Assembly (NCBI RefSeq): GCF_013359695.1
Contig: NZ_JABFMU010000004.1
Span: 1 to 64,000, forward strand
Source: Pseudomonas sp. C2B4
Lineage (GTDB): Bacteria > Pseudomonadota > Gammaproteobacteria > Pseudomonadales > Pseudomonadaceae
Length of the DNA stretch: 64,000 nucleotides
Reading direction: 5' to 3'
Shown in pieces: positions 25,913-34,788 of this stretch. Made by a program: the position numbers and the translations under genes. Positions within the stretch are counted from its first letter, which is position 1. The number at the start of each line of letters is the position of its first letter. The notes under the pieces were generated by a model that was not told where the DNA came from, made no database searches, and saw only the letters and a list, made by a program, of their open reading frames with translations.

Positions 25913-26689
25913 TCAGCTAAACAACTCCGACGCTAAACTCGCCGCCGACAACTCGTCAGTAAACGCCAACAACAACGGCGCCAGTTCATGCAACCGCGCC
26001 CCCGGCATCCGCGCACTCGGCCCGGCGATGCTCAACACGCCGATCACCCGCCCGTCCCCCGGATGACGCACCACCGCCGCAATCGCCGAAGTGCCCACCG
26101 CCGAACTTTCCTCGACGCACGCATAGCCCTGCTCCCGCGCCAGGCGCAGGCGCTCCAGCAGTTCGATGTTGGATCGCGGCGCATTCGGCCCCAGTTCCGC
26201 CGGCCGGTCCGCCGCCTGGCGCTCGACCAGCGACAAGGCCTCGGCATCGCTCATGCACGCCAGCCACGCATGCCCGGAAGCGGTGTAGAACAGCGGTGCA
26301 TCACGGCCCATGTCCGGGTCGTAGCGCAGGCCGGACCGGGCCCCCTGGGACTTGGCAATCCAGGTCTGCCGCTCGCCCTCGATCACCCCAAGCCGCACCA
26401 GTTCGCCCGTTTCCTGAGCCAGGCGATCCAGCACTGGTTGCACGATATCGGCGCCACTGCTGGCCAGGTAACGGAAGCCCATCGCCACCAGTTTGGTTGA
26501 CAGGTGGTAACGCAGGTTTTCCGGGTTCTGGCGCACATAACCCAATCGGATCAACTCGGCGAGCAGGCGGTGGGTCGCACTTTTGGGGATATCCAGTTGC
26601 TCGGCCAGGGTTTGCATCGGCAGACCACGGGGATCGCTGGTGAGGCTTTCAAGCACACTGAAAACACGTTCTATCTGACTGCCGGCCAT
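25913..26689 (-). CDS. IclR-family transcriptional regulator
   Basis: The 258-residue protein has the IclR winged HTH at its start (QIERVFSVLESLTSDPRGLP, then TLAEQLDIPKSATHRLLAEL). The GAF-like effector domain begins near 75 and contains GRDAPLFYTASGHAWLA and the closing segment RVIGVLSIAGPSARM. The ATG at 26689 is chosen; a GTG four codons upstream is the alternative, and neither has a strong Shine-Dalgarno. It is divergent from the FAD dehydrogenase/aldo-keto reductase pair with 175 bases between, which makes that pair the likely target. Family members usually respond to aromatic or small organic acids. Confidence 0.9.
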   Translation of the reverse strand: MAGSQIERVFSVLESLTSDPRGLPMQTLAEQLDIPKSATHRLLAELIRLGYVRQNPENLRYHLSTKLVAMGFRYLASSGADIVQPVLDRLAQETGELVRLGVIEGERQTWIAKSQGARSGLRYDPDMGRDAPLFYTASGHAWLACMSDAEALSLVERQAADRPAELGPNAPRSNIELLERLRLAREQGYACVEESSAVGTSAIAAVVRHPGDGRVIGVLSIAGPSARMPGARLHELAPLLLAFTDELSAASLASELFS

Positions 26690-26864
26690 GGGAGGTTCCA
26701 CACAAAATTTTGTCGATTCTAGAAGACAACCGACCGATTACGAAATCTGGAACTGACTGTCCGATAACCGCCCGCTTTACGCGCAGAGTCCTTGCCCGCT
26801 CCGATTCGCTTCTTATATTTTCTGGAACCAAATTCCAAAACAATAAAACGCTGGAGCCCGAACA

Positions 26865-28613
26865 ATGCCTGCCGAACCGCACCTTCTTCCCGACGTAGAC
26901 TGCGATGTGCTGATTGTCGGCTCCGGTGCGGCCGGCTTATCGGCGGCCGTGACCGCGGCCTACCACGGACTGAAGGTCATCGTGGTCGAAAAGGACCCGG
27001 TGTTCGGCGGCGCAACGGCCTGGTCCGGCGGTTGGGCCTGGGTGCCGTGCAATCCCCTGGCCCGGCGCGCCGGGATCGTCGAAGACGTGGAACAGCCGCG
27101 TACGTATCTGAAACACGAGTTGGGCAAACACTACCGGCCAGCGATGATCGACGCTTTCCTGGAGGCAGGCCCAAGAATGGTCGCCTTCTTCGAACAGCAC
27201 ACCTCGCTGCAATTCGCCGACGGCAACGCGATTGCCGACATTCACGGCGATACGCCGGGCGCGGGCACCGGGGGACGCTCAGTGATCGCCGCGCCGTACG
27301 ACGCACGAAAAGTCGGCAAGCTGCTCAAGCGCTTGCGCAAAACCATGCGGGAAACGTCCTTCATGGGCATGCCGATCATGGCGGGCGCGGACCTCACCGC
27401 GTTTCTCAACCTGACCCGTTCACTGTCGGCCGCCTGGCATGTGACCCGGCGCTTCACCCGGCATCTGCTCGATCTCCTCGTGCAGGGTCGGGCGATGCAA
27501 CTGGTCAATGGCGTGGCGCTGGTGGCGCGTCTGGCAAAATCCGCCGAAGACCTTGGCGTGTTGCTCTGGGAGTCGGCGCCGGTCATCGAATTGCTGCGCG
27601 AAAATGATGAAGTGCGCGGCGCCGTGATCAGTACCGCCAAGGGATTGGTGCGGATCAAGGCGCGCAAAGCCGTGGTGCTGGCGGCCGGCGGTTTCGCCAA
27701 CGACATCGAACGACGCAAGGCATTGTTTCCACGCACGCCCAGCGGCCATGAACACCTGGCCCTGCCACCACTCGGCGTGTCCGGTGATGGCCTGCGACTG
27801 GGTGAAAGCGTTGGTGCCCAAGTGGATACTGACATGCAATCCCCCGTCGCCTGGGCACCAGTATCAAAGGTGCCACACAGCGACGGCAGCACGGGTCACT
27901 TCCCGCACATCATCGAGCGTGGCAAGCCCGGGATCATTGGCGTACTGAGCAACGGCCAGCGCTTCGTCAACGAAGCCAACGGCTACTACGACTATGTCAC
28001 AGCGATGGTCGCCGCCGCCCCGGAGGGTGAAGAAGTCGCTTCCTGGCTGATCTGCAGCCATGCTTTCCAACGGCGTTATGGCTTGGGCATTTCCCGGCCA
28101 TTTCCCGTGCCGCTGAGCCCCTTTATCCGCAGCGGTTATCTGAAAACAGGAAACACCCTTGAGGAATTGGCGTCAGCCTGCGGTATCGATCCGAATGGCC
28201 TGCGCACCACCCTGTCGGACTATAACCGGCATGCGCGTCATGGCGATGACCCTCAATTCGGCCGCGGTTCGACCCCTTACAACCGCAAACAGGGTGATTC
28301 GCTACAACACCCGAACCCGTGTGTTGCGCCTATCGAACAAGGTCCGTTCTACGCGGTGAAGGTCCAGCCCGGCTGCTTCGGCACCTTCGCCGGACTCAAG
28401 GTCAATCAACACGCCCAGGTCCTCGACAACACGGAGCAACCCATCGCCGGGCTGTATGCGGCAGGCGGCGACATGGCCAGCATCATGGGCGGGCACTACC
28501 CCGCCGGCGGCATCAACATTGGCCCGGCACTGACATTCGGCTACATCGCAGCACGCCACATTGCAGGTATCACCGCTTACGAACAGGAGATCGACCATGC
28601 AGCACATCGTTAA
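26865..28613 (+). CDS. FAD-dependent dehydrogenase (FAD_binding_2; ketosteroid-dehydrogenase/fumarate-reductase type)
   Basis: This 582-residue flavoprotein has an N-terminal dinucleotide motif DVLIVGSGAAGLSAAVTAA (about 14-32), VVEKDPVFGGATAWSGG, an AAGGFANDIERR segment (about 270-280) and the C-terminal FAD contact LYAAGGDMASIMGGHYPAGG, then GPALTFGYIAARHIAG. The layout matches the FAD_binding_2 family, whose members act as fumarate reductase-like enzymes or 3-ketosteroid dehydrogenases. No signal peptide or haem-binding CxxCH is present, so it is cytoplasmic. The aldo/keto reductase gene starts inside its last 17 bases. The pair suggests a two-step redox conversion of a cyclic ketone or enoate; the substrate is unknown. 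Confidence 0.87.
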   Translation: MPAEPHLLPDVDCDVLIVGSGAAGLSAAVTAAYHGLKVIVVEKDPVFGGATAWSGGWAWVPCNPLARRAGIVEDVEQPRTYLKHELGKHYRPAMIDAFLEAGPRMVAFFEQHTSLQFADGNAIADIHGDTPGAGTGGRSVIAAPYDARKVGKLLKRLRKTMRETSFMGMPIMAGADLTAFLNLTRSLSAAWHVTRRFTRHLLDLLVQGRAMQLVNGVALVARLAKSAEDLGVLLWESAPVIELLRENDEVRGAVISTAKGLVRIKARKAVVLAAGGFANDIERRKALFPRTPSGHEHLALPPLGVSGDGLRLGESVGAQVDTDMQSPVAWAPVSKVPHSDGSTGHFPHIIERGKPGIIGVLSNGQRFVNEANGYYDYVTAMVAAAPEGEEVASWLICSHAFQRRYGLGISRPFPVPLSPFIRSGYLKTGNTLEELASACGIDPNGLRTTLSDYNRHARHGDDPQFGRGSTPYNRKQGDSLQHPNPCVAPIEQGPFYAVKVQPGCFGTFAGLKVNQHAQVLDNTEQPIAGLYAAGGDMASIMGGHYPAGGINIGPALTFGYIAARHIAGITAYEQEIDHAAHR

Positions 28614-29430
28614 TGCTCAAGGATTGAACATGCCAAAACTCGGCCTCGGCACCTGGCCGATGCTGGGTGAGGAATGCACCCGTGCCGTGGAACAAGCGCT
28701 GGCCCTGGGCTATCGGCACATCGATACGGCGGCGGCCTACAACAACGAGGACGCCGTCGGTCAGGCGCTGGTGAACAGTCCCACACCGCGCGATCAGGTC
28801 CACGTCACCACCAAGGTCTGGTGGGATCAGCTGCAACCCGATGCCATGCGTCACTCCATGGACCGCAGCCTCAAGGCCCTGCACAGCGATTACGTCGACC
28901 TGTTCATGATTCATTGGCCAACCATCGATTGGGACCTGTCGAAAACCATCGACACCCTGGTGTCGTTCAAGGAACAGGGCCTGGCGCGCAACATCGGCGT
29001 GGCGAATTTTCCGCTGCCGCTGTTGCGTAAAGTCGTCGAGGAACTGGGCGCGCCGCTGTCAGCGATACAGGTCGAGTACCACGTGCTGCTCGGACAAAAC
29101 GCCTTGCTGAGCTACGCCCGACAACACGGCATGGCACTGACGGCCTACACGCCGCTGGCACGCAACAAGGTGTCGGACCTCCCGGTCATTCAACAGATCG
29201 CCGCCAGACATGGCGTGCTGCCCACCCAGGTCGCACTCAAATGGCTGCTGGACCAACCGAACGTGGCCGCGATCCCCAAGGCCAGCAGCGAGGCCAACCA
29301 GCGAGCGAATCTCGCGGCACTGGAGGTGCAACTCGATGACGAGGATCGTCGTTTGATCGCCGGTCTGTCCAAGCGCGAACGTCAGGTGAGCCCGGACTTC
29401 GCGCCGGTGTGGGATGCGTTCGACGAGTAA
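28597..29430 (+). CDS. Aldo/keto reductase
   Basis: This 277-residue NADPH-dependent AKR (DkgA-like) has the catalytic tetrad visible: D and Y in HIDTAAAYNNED, K in VTTKVWWD, and H in FMIHWPT. The NADP-binding C-terminus is VAAIPKASSEANQRANLAAL. The typical opening MPKLGLGTWPM is present. The ATG at 28597 overlaps the upstream FAD dehydrogenase by 17 bases, so the two are translationally coupled. Substrates would be aldehydes or ketones, possibly the product of its partner. An inverted repeat starts at its stop codon. Confidence 0.92.
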   Translation: MQHIVNAQGLNMPKLGLGTWPMLGEECTRAVEQALALGYRHIDTAAAYNNEDAVGQALVNSPTPRDQVHVTTKVWWDQLQPDAMRHSMDRSLKALHSDYVDLFMIHWPTIDWDLSKTIDTLVSFKEQGLARNIGVANFPLPLLRKVVEELGAPLSAIQVEYHVLLGQNALLSYARQHGMALTAYTPLARNKVSDLPVIQQIAARHGVLPTQVALKWLLDQPNVAAIPKASSEANQRANLAALEVQLDDEDRRLIAGLSKRERQVSPDFAPVWDAFDE

Positions 29431-29466
29431 CCGGTAAAGGGCCAGGGTCGATGCGCCATTACCGGT
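29430..29466. repeat. Inverted repeat ACCGGTAA / TTACCGGT
   Basis: Perfect 8-base arms are separated by 21 bases, directly at the end of the aldo/keto reductase gene. There is no T-run. It could be a terminator-like hairpin or an operator upstream of the metallopeptidase gene that starts at 29578. Confidence 0.5.
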
Positions 29467-29577
29467 GGACCGTCCATGGCCTTACCAACCCTTACACATT
29501 TCTCCCACAGCCTTTTGCCTGTGCGGTTATTCATGGAACCGGCGATATCCGCCATCAATCCATGAGAGACCGCAACC

Positions 29578-30432
29578 ATGTTATGGAACAAGGCAAGACG
29601 CAGCGACAACGTAAACGACACTCGCGAGGGCAAGGATGCCCGCACACTCACAGGGAAAACCCTCGGCGCCGGACTGGCGGCGGTTGCACTGGCAGGTACA
29701 GGGCTTTTCGCGACACTGATGAACGCGCCATCGGCACCTACCGGCAGTCATGAGCCACCCGCCGCTCTCGCGACCAAGCCCATCGAAGACCGGCAACTGC
29801 AGTTTGTCCAGTCAGTCCTGGGCGAGACAGAAGACACCTGGACGCAACTCTTTGAGCAATCGGGTCGGCACTATCCGCCACCCACACTGACGCTGTTCGA
29901 CAATGGCGTGAGTACGGGATGTGGCTTCGCCAGCTCCACCCGCGGCCCTTTCTATTGCCCGAGCAATCAGCAGGTGTATATCGACCTCACCTACCTGGCG
30001 AAACTGGAGCAGCGATTTTCAGTGGTCGGCGACTTCGCGCGGGCCTACATCATCGCCCACGAAATAGGCCATCACGTGCAGCTGGAGCTGGGGATTTCCG
30101 AGCCGCTCGAACAGGCATTGCAGGAAAGCAAACCCGTTATCGGCGATGGTGGCCTGGAAGTACGCGGCGAGTTGCAGGCCGATTGCCTGGCCGGCGTCTG
30201 GGCGCACCATGCACAGCAACGTCTGGCGTGGCTGGAGCCTGGCGATATTGAAGCTGCATTGCATGCCGCAAAAATGTTTGGTGACGACAACCTGCAACGC
30301 GCCCAAAACACCCCTGTTCGGCCAGAGACGTTCGCCCACGGCACCTCCGAGCAGCGCGTGAGCTGGTTCAAGACCGGTTTTGACACAGGCCTCACGGAGG
30401 CTTGCGACACCTTCGCCGCCACGGACCTGTAA
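29578..30432 (+). CDS. Neutral zinc metallopeptidase, YpfJ family, copy 1 (divergent)
   Basis: This 284-residue protein has a cytoplasmic N-terminus, one membrane anchor (about 32-52, LGAGLAAVALAGTGLFATL) and an exported domain. The active site is HEIGHH (about 161-166) with the third ligand region ELQADCLAGVWAHH. The family architecture (FVQSVLGETEDTW, GPFYCPSNQQVYIDL, WLEPGDIEAAL, SWFKTGFDTG) is complete. It is clearly paralogous to the next gene but more diverged, and it lacks that gene's glycine-rich N-terminal stretch. Tandem duplication is the simplest explanation. The physiological substrate of this family is not known to me. Confidence 0.87.
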   Translation: MLWNKARRSDNVNDTREGKDARTLTGKTLGAGLAAVALAGTGLFATLMNAPSAPTGSHEPPAALATKPIEDRQLQFVQSVLGETEDTWTQLFEQSGRHYPPPTLTLFDNGVSTGCGFASSTRGPFYCPSNQQVYIDLTYLAKLEQRFSVVGDFARAYIIAHEIGHHVQLELGISEPLEQALQESKPVIGDGGLEVRGELQADCLAGVWAHHAQQRLAWLEPGDIEAALHAAKMFGDDNLQRAQNTPVRPETFAHGTSEQRVSWFKTGFDTGLTEACDTFAATDL

Positions 30433-30580
30433 CACCCACCCGTCATCGAAACCACCGATATCACGCTCTGTACAGAACCGGCGGCGCCCCAGGCTGTCTG
30501 ACGACCGGACTGGCGCCGCTCCCCCTGAGCAGCAACACTCATCGCACGGTTCTTTACCCGGAACAAAAGAGGATTCCCAC

Positions 30581-31474
30581 ATGCTATGGAAAAAAGGCCG
30601 ACGCAGCGACAACGTGGTCGATGCCCGTGGCGATGATGTCGGCGGTGGCGGTGGTGGCATGCGCTTCGGCGGCGGCAAGGGCCTGAGCCTGACGGCGATC
30701 CTGCTGATCGTCGGGATCGGCTGGATCACCGGCCAGGACCCGATGCAGATCCTCGGCCAACTGACCGGCCAGATGGGCGAGCAATCGGCGCCGGCCACCA
30801 CCCAGAGCCGCAAGGCGCCACCGGCCAATGATGAAGGGGCCGAGTTCGTTCGCTCGATCCTGGGCGATACCGAAGACACCTGGCGCCAGATTTTCCAGCA
30901 GGCCGGTCGGCAATATAAGGACCCGACCCTGGTGCTTTTCAGCAATCGCGTCAACTCGGCCTGTGGTCTGGCGACATCGGCGACGGGGCCGTTCTATTGC
31001 CCGGCGGACCAGAAGGTTTACCTGGACACGTCGTTTTTCCAGGAAATGTCACAACGCTTTGCGGCCGCCGGTGACTTTGCCCAGGCCTACGTGATCGCTC
31101 ATGAAGTCGGACACCATGTACAGACCTTGCTCGGCGTCTCGGCGAAGATTCAGGCCGCTCGCCAACAGGGCCGGCAAATGGAAGGCGACGGCGGCTTGCT
31201 GGTCCGTCAGGAACTGCAAGCCGATTGCCTGGCCGGGGTTTGGGCCAACAATGCCCAACAGCGCCTGAACTGGCTGGAACCGGGCGATATCGAAGAAGCC
31301 TTGAACGCCGCCAATGCCATTGGCGACGATCGATTGCAGCAACAGGGTCAGGGCCGTGTGGTGCCGGACTCGTTTACCCATGGTACGTCGGCGCAACGGG
31401 TGCGCTGGTTCAAAACCGGATTTGCACAGGGCCAGGTCGGCCAGTGCGATACCTTCGCGGCGAAAAATCTGTAA
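30581..31474 (+). CDS. ypfJ: Neutral zinc metallopeptidase, YpfJ family, copy 2
   Basis: This 297-residue membrane-anchored zinc peptidase is the canonical form, with N-terminal MLWKKGRRSDNVVDARGDD, a glycine-rich linker, one TM helix (about 38-56, LSLTAILLIVGIGWITG), then the catalytic domain. That domain contains AHEVGHHVQTLLGVSAKI (HExxH plus the extra His) and ELQADCLAGVWANNAQQRL. Conserved cysteines (NSACGLATS, PFYCPAD, ADCLAG, GQCDTF) suggest disulfides outside the membrane. The ATG at 30581 has AAAGAGGA upstream; the longer frame from 30380 runs through intergenic sequence. The next gene starts the base after its stop, so they are coupled. Confidence 0.93.
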   Translation: MLWKKGRRSDNVVDARGDDVGGGGGGMRFGGGKGLSLTAILLIVGIGWITGQDPMQILGQLTGQMGEQSAPATTQSRKAPPANDEGAEFVRSILGDTEDTWRQIFQQAGRQYKDPTLVLFSNRVNSACGLATSATGPFYCPADQKVYLDTSFFQEMSQRFAAAGDFAQAYVIAHEVGHHVQTLLGVSAKIQAARQQGRQMEGDGGLLVRQELQADCLAGVWANNAQQRLNWLEPGDIEEALNAANAIGDDRLQQQGQGRVVPDSFTHGTSAQRVRWFKTGFAQGQVGQCDTFAAKNL

Positions 31475-32446
31475 ATGAAAAAGTGGTTGTTGGTGTTGTT
31501 GTTCACGTGTGCAAGCCCTTTCACAAATGCTCAGGCGGCCGAACAGGGGGTCAAGGAAATCAGTCCCGGACGCCTGTTGTTGAAATCGGGTGAAATGGCG
31601 GTGGGTATCAGCCCCGCCCCGGCAAAAATCGAACGCGTATTGATCATCGTCCACGGTCGTTTGCGCAATGCGCAAACCTATCTGCAAAGCGGCGAACGCA
31701 CGGCCGAACTGGCCGGGCAAAGCGCAACGACCCTGGTGATCGCCCCGCAATTTCTCAATGAAACCGACATCGCGCTGCACCCGGTGGCCGACACGGTTTT
31801 GCGCTGGCAAGGCAATGAATGGATGGCCGGCGGCGAATCCACCGCACCGTTCCGCCTGAGTGCCTATGAGGCACTGGACGAAATCGTCGCCCGCCTGGGT
31901 GATCGCCAGCAGTTTCCGGATGTGAAGCAGATCGTCATCGCCGGTCATTCCGGCGGTGCTCAAGTCGTTCAGCGCTACGCTTTGCTGGGTCACGATCAAC
32001 CCGCGCTGGAAGCCGCCGGCGTGCAGGTACGCTACGTGATCGCCAACCCGTCGTCCTATGCGTATTTCGATGAGCGTCGACCGGTGGCCTTCAGCCACGC
32101 GAAATGCCCGGACTTCGATCGCTGGAAGTACGGGCTGACGGATTTACCTGCCTACGCCCAAGGACAAACCGCCGCGCAGTTGCAGGAAAAATACCTCAAG
32201 CGCGACATCATTTACCTGCTGGGGCAGCAGGACATCGACCCGAATCATCCGGCGCTGGATAAAAGCTGCGAGGCCAAGGCCCAAGGCCCGTATCGGCTGG
32301 CCCGTGGGCGTTTTTATTTCGATTATCTGAAACGGCTGCAACCGCAGGGATTGAATCAGCAACTGATCGAAGTGCCCGGGGTCGGGCATAACGGGGATGG
32401 GATGTTTACATCACCGGAGGGGCAGAAAGCGTTGTTTGGGCAATAG
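31475..32446 (+). CDS. Secreted alpha/beta hydrolase
   Basis: This 323-residue protein has a signal peptide (MKKWLLVLLFTCASPFTNAQA, cleavage near residue 22). The alpha/beta-hydrolase core shows an oxyanion-hole strand VLIIVHGRLRNAQ (about 53-65), a nucleophile elbow IVIAGHSGGAQVVQRYA (Ser near 161) and a terminal His in PGVGHNGDGMF (about 304-314). It resembles periplasmic esterase/lipase-like hydrolases of unknown substrate. It begins at the base following the ypfJ stop, so the peptidase and hydrolase are co-expressed and both exported, perhaps acting in envelope maintenance. Confidence 0.84.
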   Translation: MKKWLLVLLFTCASPFTNAQAAEQGVKEISPGRLLLKSGEMAVGISPAPAKIERVLIIVHGRLRNAQTYLQSGERTAELAGQSATTLVIAPQFLNETDIALHPVADTVLRWQGNEWMAGGESTAPFRLSAYEALDEIVARLGDRQQFPDVKQIVIAGHSGGAQVVQRYALLGHDQPALEAAGVQVRYVIANPSSYAYFDERRPVAFSHAKCPDFDRWKYGLTDLPAYAQGQTAAQLQEKYLKRDIIYLLGQQDIDPNHPALDKSCEAKAQGPYRLARGRFYFDYLKRLQPQGLNQQLIEVPGVGHNGDGMFTSPEGQKALFGQ

Positions 32447-32470
32447 GTTTTTGGCTGCCTGATCTGACGC

Positions 32471-32537
32471 CTTCGCGAGCAGGCTCGCTCCCACAATGGA
32501 ATGCGATTACCTGTGGGAGCGAGCCTGCTCGCGAAGG
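32471..32537. repeat. REP doublet in the opposite (tail-to-tail) order
   Basis: An inverse copy (CTTCGCGAGCAGGCTCGCTC) comes first and a direct copy second, only about 16 bases apart. This reverses the order seen in most other pairs. It separates the convergent hydrolase and HAD genes. Confidence 0.92.
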
Positions 32538-32560
32538 CGGTTGACCAGACGACAACGCCC

Positions 32561-33154
32561 TCAAGCCGACAGCATTTCCCGCAACGCCACACAATCCGCC
32601 GCATGCCAATCCGTCAACTCGGGCCATGGGTTATCCGGCAGATTCACCAACACCGTCCGCGCCCCCGCCGCCCTGCCGCAATCGAGATCAAAACGGTAAT
32701 CGCCCACCATCACCATCTCGCCGGTCGGGACGTTCCAGGCTTCGGCCAGTTTCAGCAAACCACCCGGATGGGGTTTGGGCGGCGCTTCATCGCGCCCCAG
32801 TACATCCTCCACCGCGAAGCAGTCGGCCAGGCCGATCGCCTCCAGGGTGACATGCGCCAACTCACGGGCATTGCGCGTGAGAATGCCCAGTCGGTACCCG
32901 CGTCCGGCCAGCTCACGCACCAGTTCCACGGCCCCCGGAGCCGGCTTCGAACCCAGCGCCAGGTCCCGCTCGTGCTCCAGCAGCCATGCGTGCTTGGCTG
33001 CTGCTTCATCGGCGGGCAGTGCGGCGAGGTGAGTCAGGATGTCGGCTTCAGCCGGGATCGCCAATGCCACGCGAATCGCCGCGAAGTCATGCACGGCGAC
33101 CGTCAGGGTGCCGTCCATGTCGAACACCCAGTGACGTACATCGGCCAGGCTCAT
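32561..33154 (-). CDS. HAD-superfamily hydrolase (phosphoglycolate-phosphatase-like)
   Basis: This 197-residue HAD phosphatase has motif I VFDMDGTLTVAVHD (about 10-23, nucleophile Asp), motif II GILTRNARE with Thr, motif III Lys in PPKPHPGGLLKL, and motif IV VMVGDYRFDLDCGRAAG. A small helical cap lies between motifs I and II. It is the GMP/PGP-like branch, with an unspecified phosphorylated metabolite as substrate. The ATG at 33154 overlaps the tesB stop by four bases (ATGA), so it is coupled to tesB; the frame to 33265 overlaps tesB heavily and is rejected. Confidence 0.92.
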   Translation of the reverse strand: MSLADVRHWVFDMDGTLTVAVHDFAAIRVALAIPAEADILTHLAALPADEAAAKHAWLLEHERDLALGSKPAPGAVELVRELAGRGYRLGILTRNARELAHVTLEAIGLADCFAVEDVLGRDEAPPKPHPGGLLKLAEAWNVPTGEMVMVGDYRFDLDCGRAAGARTVLVNLPDNPWPELTDWHAADCVALREMLSA

Positions 33155-34020
33155 GCCCAATCCTTGCGATGGCGGATCAGACCCTCCTGGGTCACCGAAG
33201 CCACCAGTTGCCCGGCACGGTTGAACACGCTGCCACGGGAGAACCCGCGGGAGTTGCCGGCCCAAGGGCTGTCCATGGCATACAGCAGCCAGTCATCGGC
33301 GCGCAGGTCGGCGTGGAACCACAACGCATGGTCAAGGCTGGCGACCTGCATGTCCTTGTGCCAGACCGATTTGCCATGGGGCTGCATCGAGGTGGTCAAC
33401 AGACCGAAATCCGAGGCATAGGCCAGCAAATACTTGTGCAGCGCCGGGGAGTCGGCCAAGGCACCGTCGGCTCGAAACCAGACGTACTTGATCGGATCGG
33501 AGGGTTGCGGGTTGTAGGGATCTTTCTCGGTGACGGGGCGAAACTCGATCGGTTTCGGGCACAGCAGTTTTTCGCGCATCTTTTCCGGGATCAGGTGCGC
33601 GCGTTGCTGAGTGAGCTCCAGTTCCGATGGCAGGTTTTCCGGGCCGACGACTTGCGGCATTTCGGATTGGTGCTGAAAACCTTGCTCGTCGTACTGGAAC
33701 GAGGCGCTGCAGGTAAAGATCGGGTGCCCTTTCTGGATCGCCGTGACCCGGCGCGTGCTGAAACTGCCGCCATCGCGAACGCGGTCAACCTGGTACACCA
33801 CGGGCAATCCGGCATCGCCCGGACGCAGGAAGTAACCGTGCATCGAATGCACGTGGCGCGTCTCTTCGACGGTCTGACTGGCTGCCGACAGCGACTGACC
33901 GAGCACCTGTCCACCGAACAGTTGACGGAACCCCAGGTCCTGGCTGCGGCCACGGAACAGGTTTTCCTCGATCGGCTCCAGGGTCAGCAAGTCCACCAGA
34001 TCTTCCAACACTTGGCTCAT
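33151..34020 (-). CDS. tesB: Acyl-CoA thioesterase II
   Basis: TesB hydrolyses medium and long acyl-CoAs. The 289-residue sequence is a double hotdog. The first half contains FRGRSQDLGFRQLFGGQVLGQSL and the hinge HSMHGYFLRPGD. The second half contains SLDHALWFHADLRADDWLLYAMDSPWAGNSRGFSRG with the catalytic Asp, and FNRAGQLVASVTQEGLIR. The length matches E. coli TesB. It is the first gene of a two-gene operon with the HAD phosphatase. The start at 34020 follows a GGAGAG-type sequence and gives the conserved MSQVLEDLVDLLTLE. Confidence 0.96.
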   Translation of the reverse strand: MSQVLEDLVDLLTLEPIEENLFRGRSQDLGFRQLFGGQVLGQSLSAASQTVEETRHVHSMHGYFLRPGDAGLPVVYQVDRVRDGGSFSTRRVTAIQKGHPIFTCSASFQYDEQGFQHQSEMPQVVGPENLPSELELTQQRAHLIPEKMREKLLCPKPIEFRPVTEKDPYNPQPSDPIKYVWFRADGALADSPALHKYLLAYASDFGLLTTSMQPHGKSVWHKDMQVASLDHALWFHADLRADDWLLYAMDSPWAGNSRGFSRGSVFNRAGQLVASVTQEGLIRHRKDWA

Positions 34021-34126
34021 TCAGACTCTCCTCACACAACGCAATGCCGCGCAGTCTTGGCTGCGTCGGTCGATTCAGTTTCTGGCCCGTGCCAACACGA
34101 GGGCCATTGTAAACGTCCGGGCCAGG

Positions 34127-34696
34127 TTATCCATGCAAGGTTTGCAGCCATTGCTCACGGCTGATGCGATAGAGCACGTGATGACGCAGCGGATGATCGA
34201 CGGCCAGCTTCGGATGTTCGAAGTCATCGGCAGGGTCATGGTGCATGCCGATGGCCTGCATGACCTTCTGCGAAGGCAGGTTGTTGTCAGCGGTGAACGA
34301 GACGATTTCGCTCAGCGGCAATCGGTCAAAGCCACAACGCAGAGCGGTCCACGCCGCTTCGCTGGCGTAGCCCAGGCCCCAGTGTTCCCGAGCCAGGCGC
34401 CAACCGATTTCAGTGGCCGGGGTGAACGGCGCATCGAATCCGACCACGCCAAGCCCGGTAAAACCGATGAACTGTCCGGTGTCCTTGCGTTCCAGTGCCC
34501 ACAGGCCAAACCCGTGCTCGGCAAAATGGCCCCTGATTCGCCCGATCAATGAAGCGCTTTCCAGCCGGCTCAGCGGCGCAGGAAAATAGCGCATGACCTG
34601 CGGGTCGGCGCACATCGCCGCAAAATCCGGCAAATCCTCGTCGCGCCACTGCCGCAAAAGCAACCGCGCACTCTCGAGCTCCAATATCGGCTCCAT
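34127..34696 (-). CDS. GNAT acetyltransferase (RimJ/RimL-like)
   Basis: This 189-residue N-acetyltransferase shows ARLLLRQWRDEDLPDFAAMCADPQVMRYFP, the acceptor-side opening typical of the Acetyltransf_3 group. The acetyl-CoA site is EIGWRLAREHWGLGYASEAAWTAL (about 91-114), followed by IVSFTADNNLPSQKVMQAIGM. Substrates in this group are protein N-termini, aminoglycosides or small amines; none is indicated here. It is divergent from the deacetylase-family gene, with about 90 bases between the starts, so the two may share control. Confidence 0.9.
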   Translation of the reverse strand: MEPILELESARLLLRQWRDEDLPDFAAMCADPQVMRYFPAPLSRLESASLIGRIRGHFAEHGFGLWALERKDTGQFIGFTGLGVVGFDAPFTPATEIGWRLAREHWGLGYASEAAWTALRCGFDRLPLSEIVSFTADNNLPSQKVMQAIGMHHDPADDFEHPKLAVDHPLRHHVLYRISREQWLQTLHG

Positions 34697-34788
34697 CGTC
34701 CCCCGCCCCTCCGTTTGGATGTCGCAAGTCTACAACGCTGGTAGGATCGTTCACTCATTCCCGTATGCCTTTTTAAGACAAAGCAGCT

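Noticed and set aside
29919..30251. Frames overlapping the metallopeptidase genes in other phases
   Set aside because: Arg/Pro-rich shadows of the real coding frame with HExxH.
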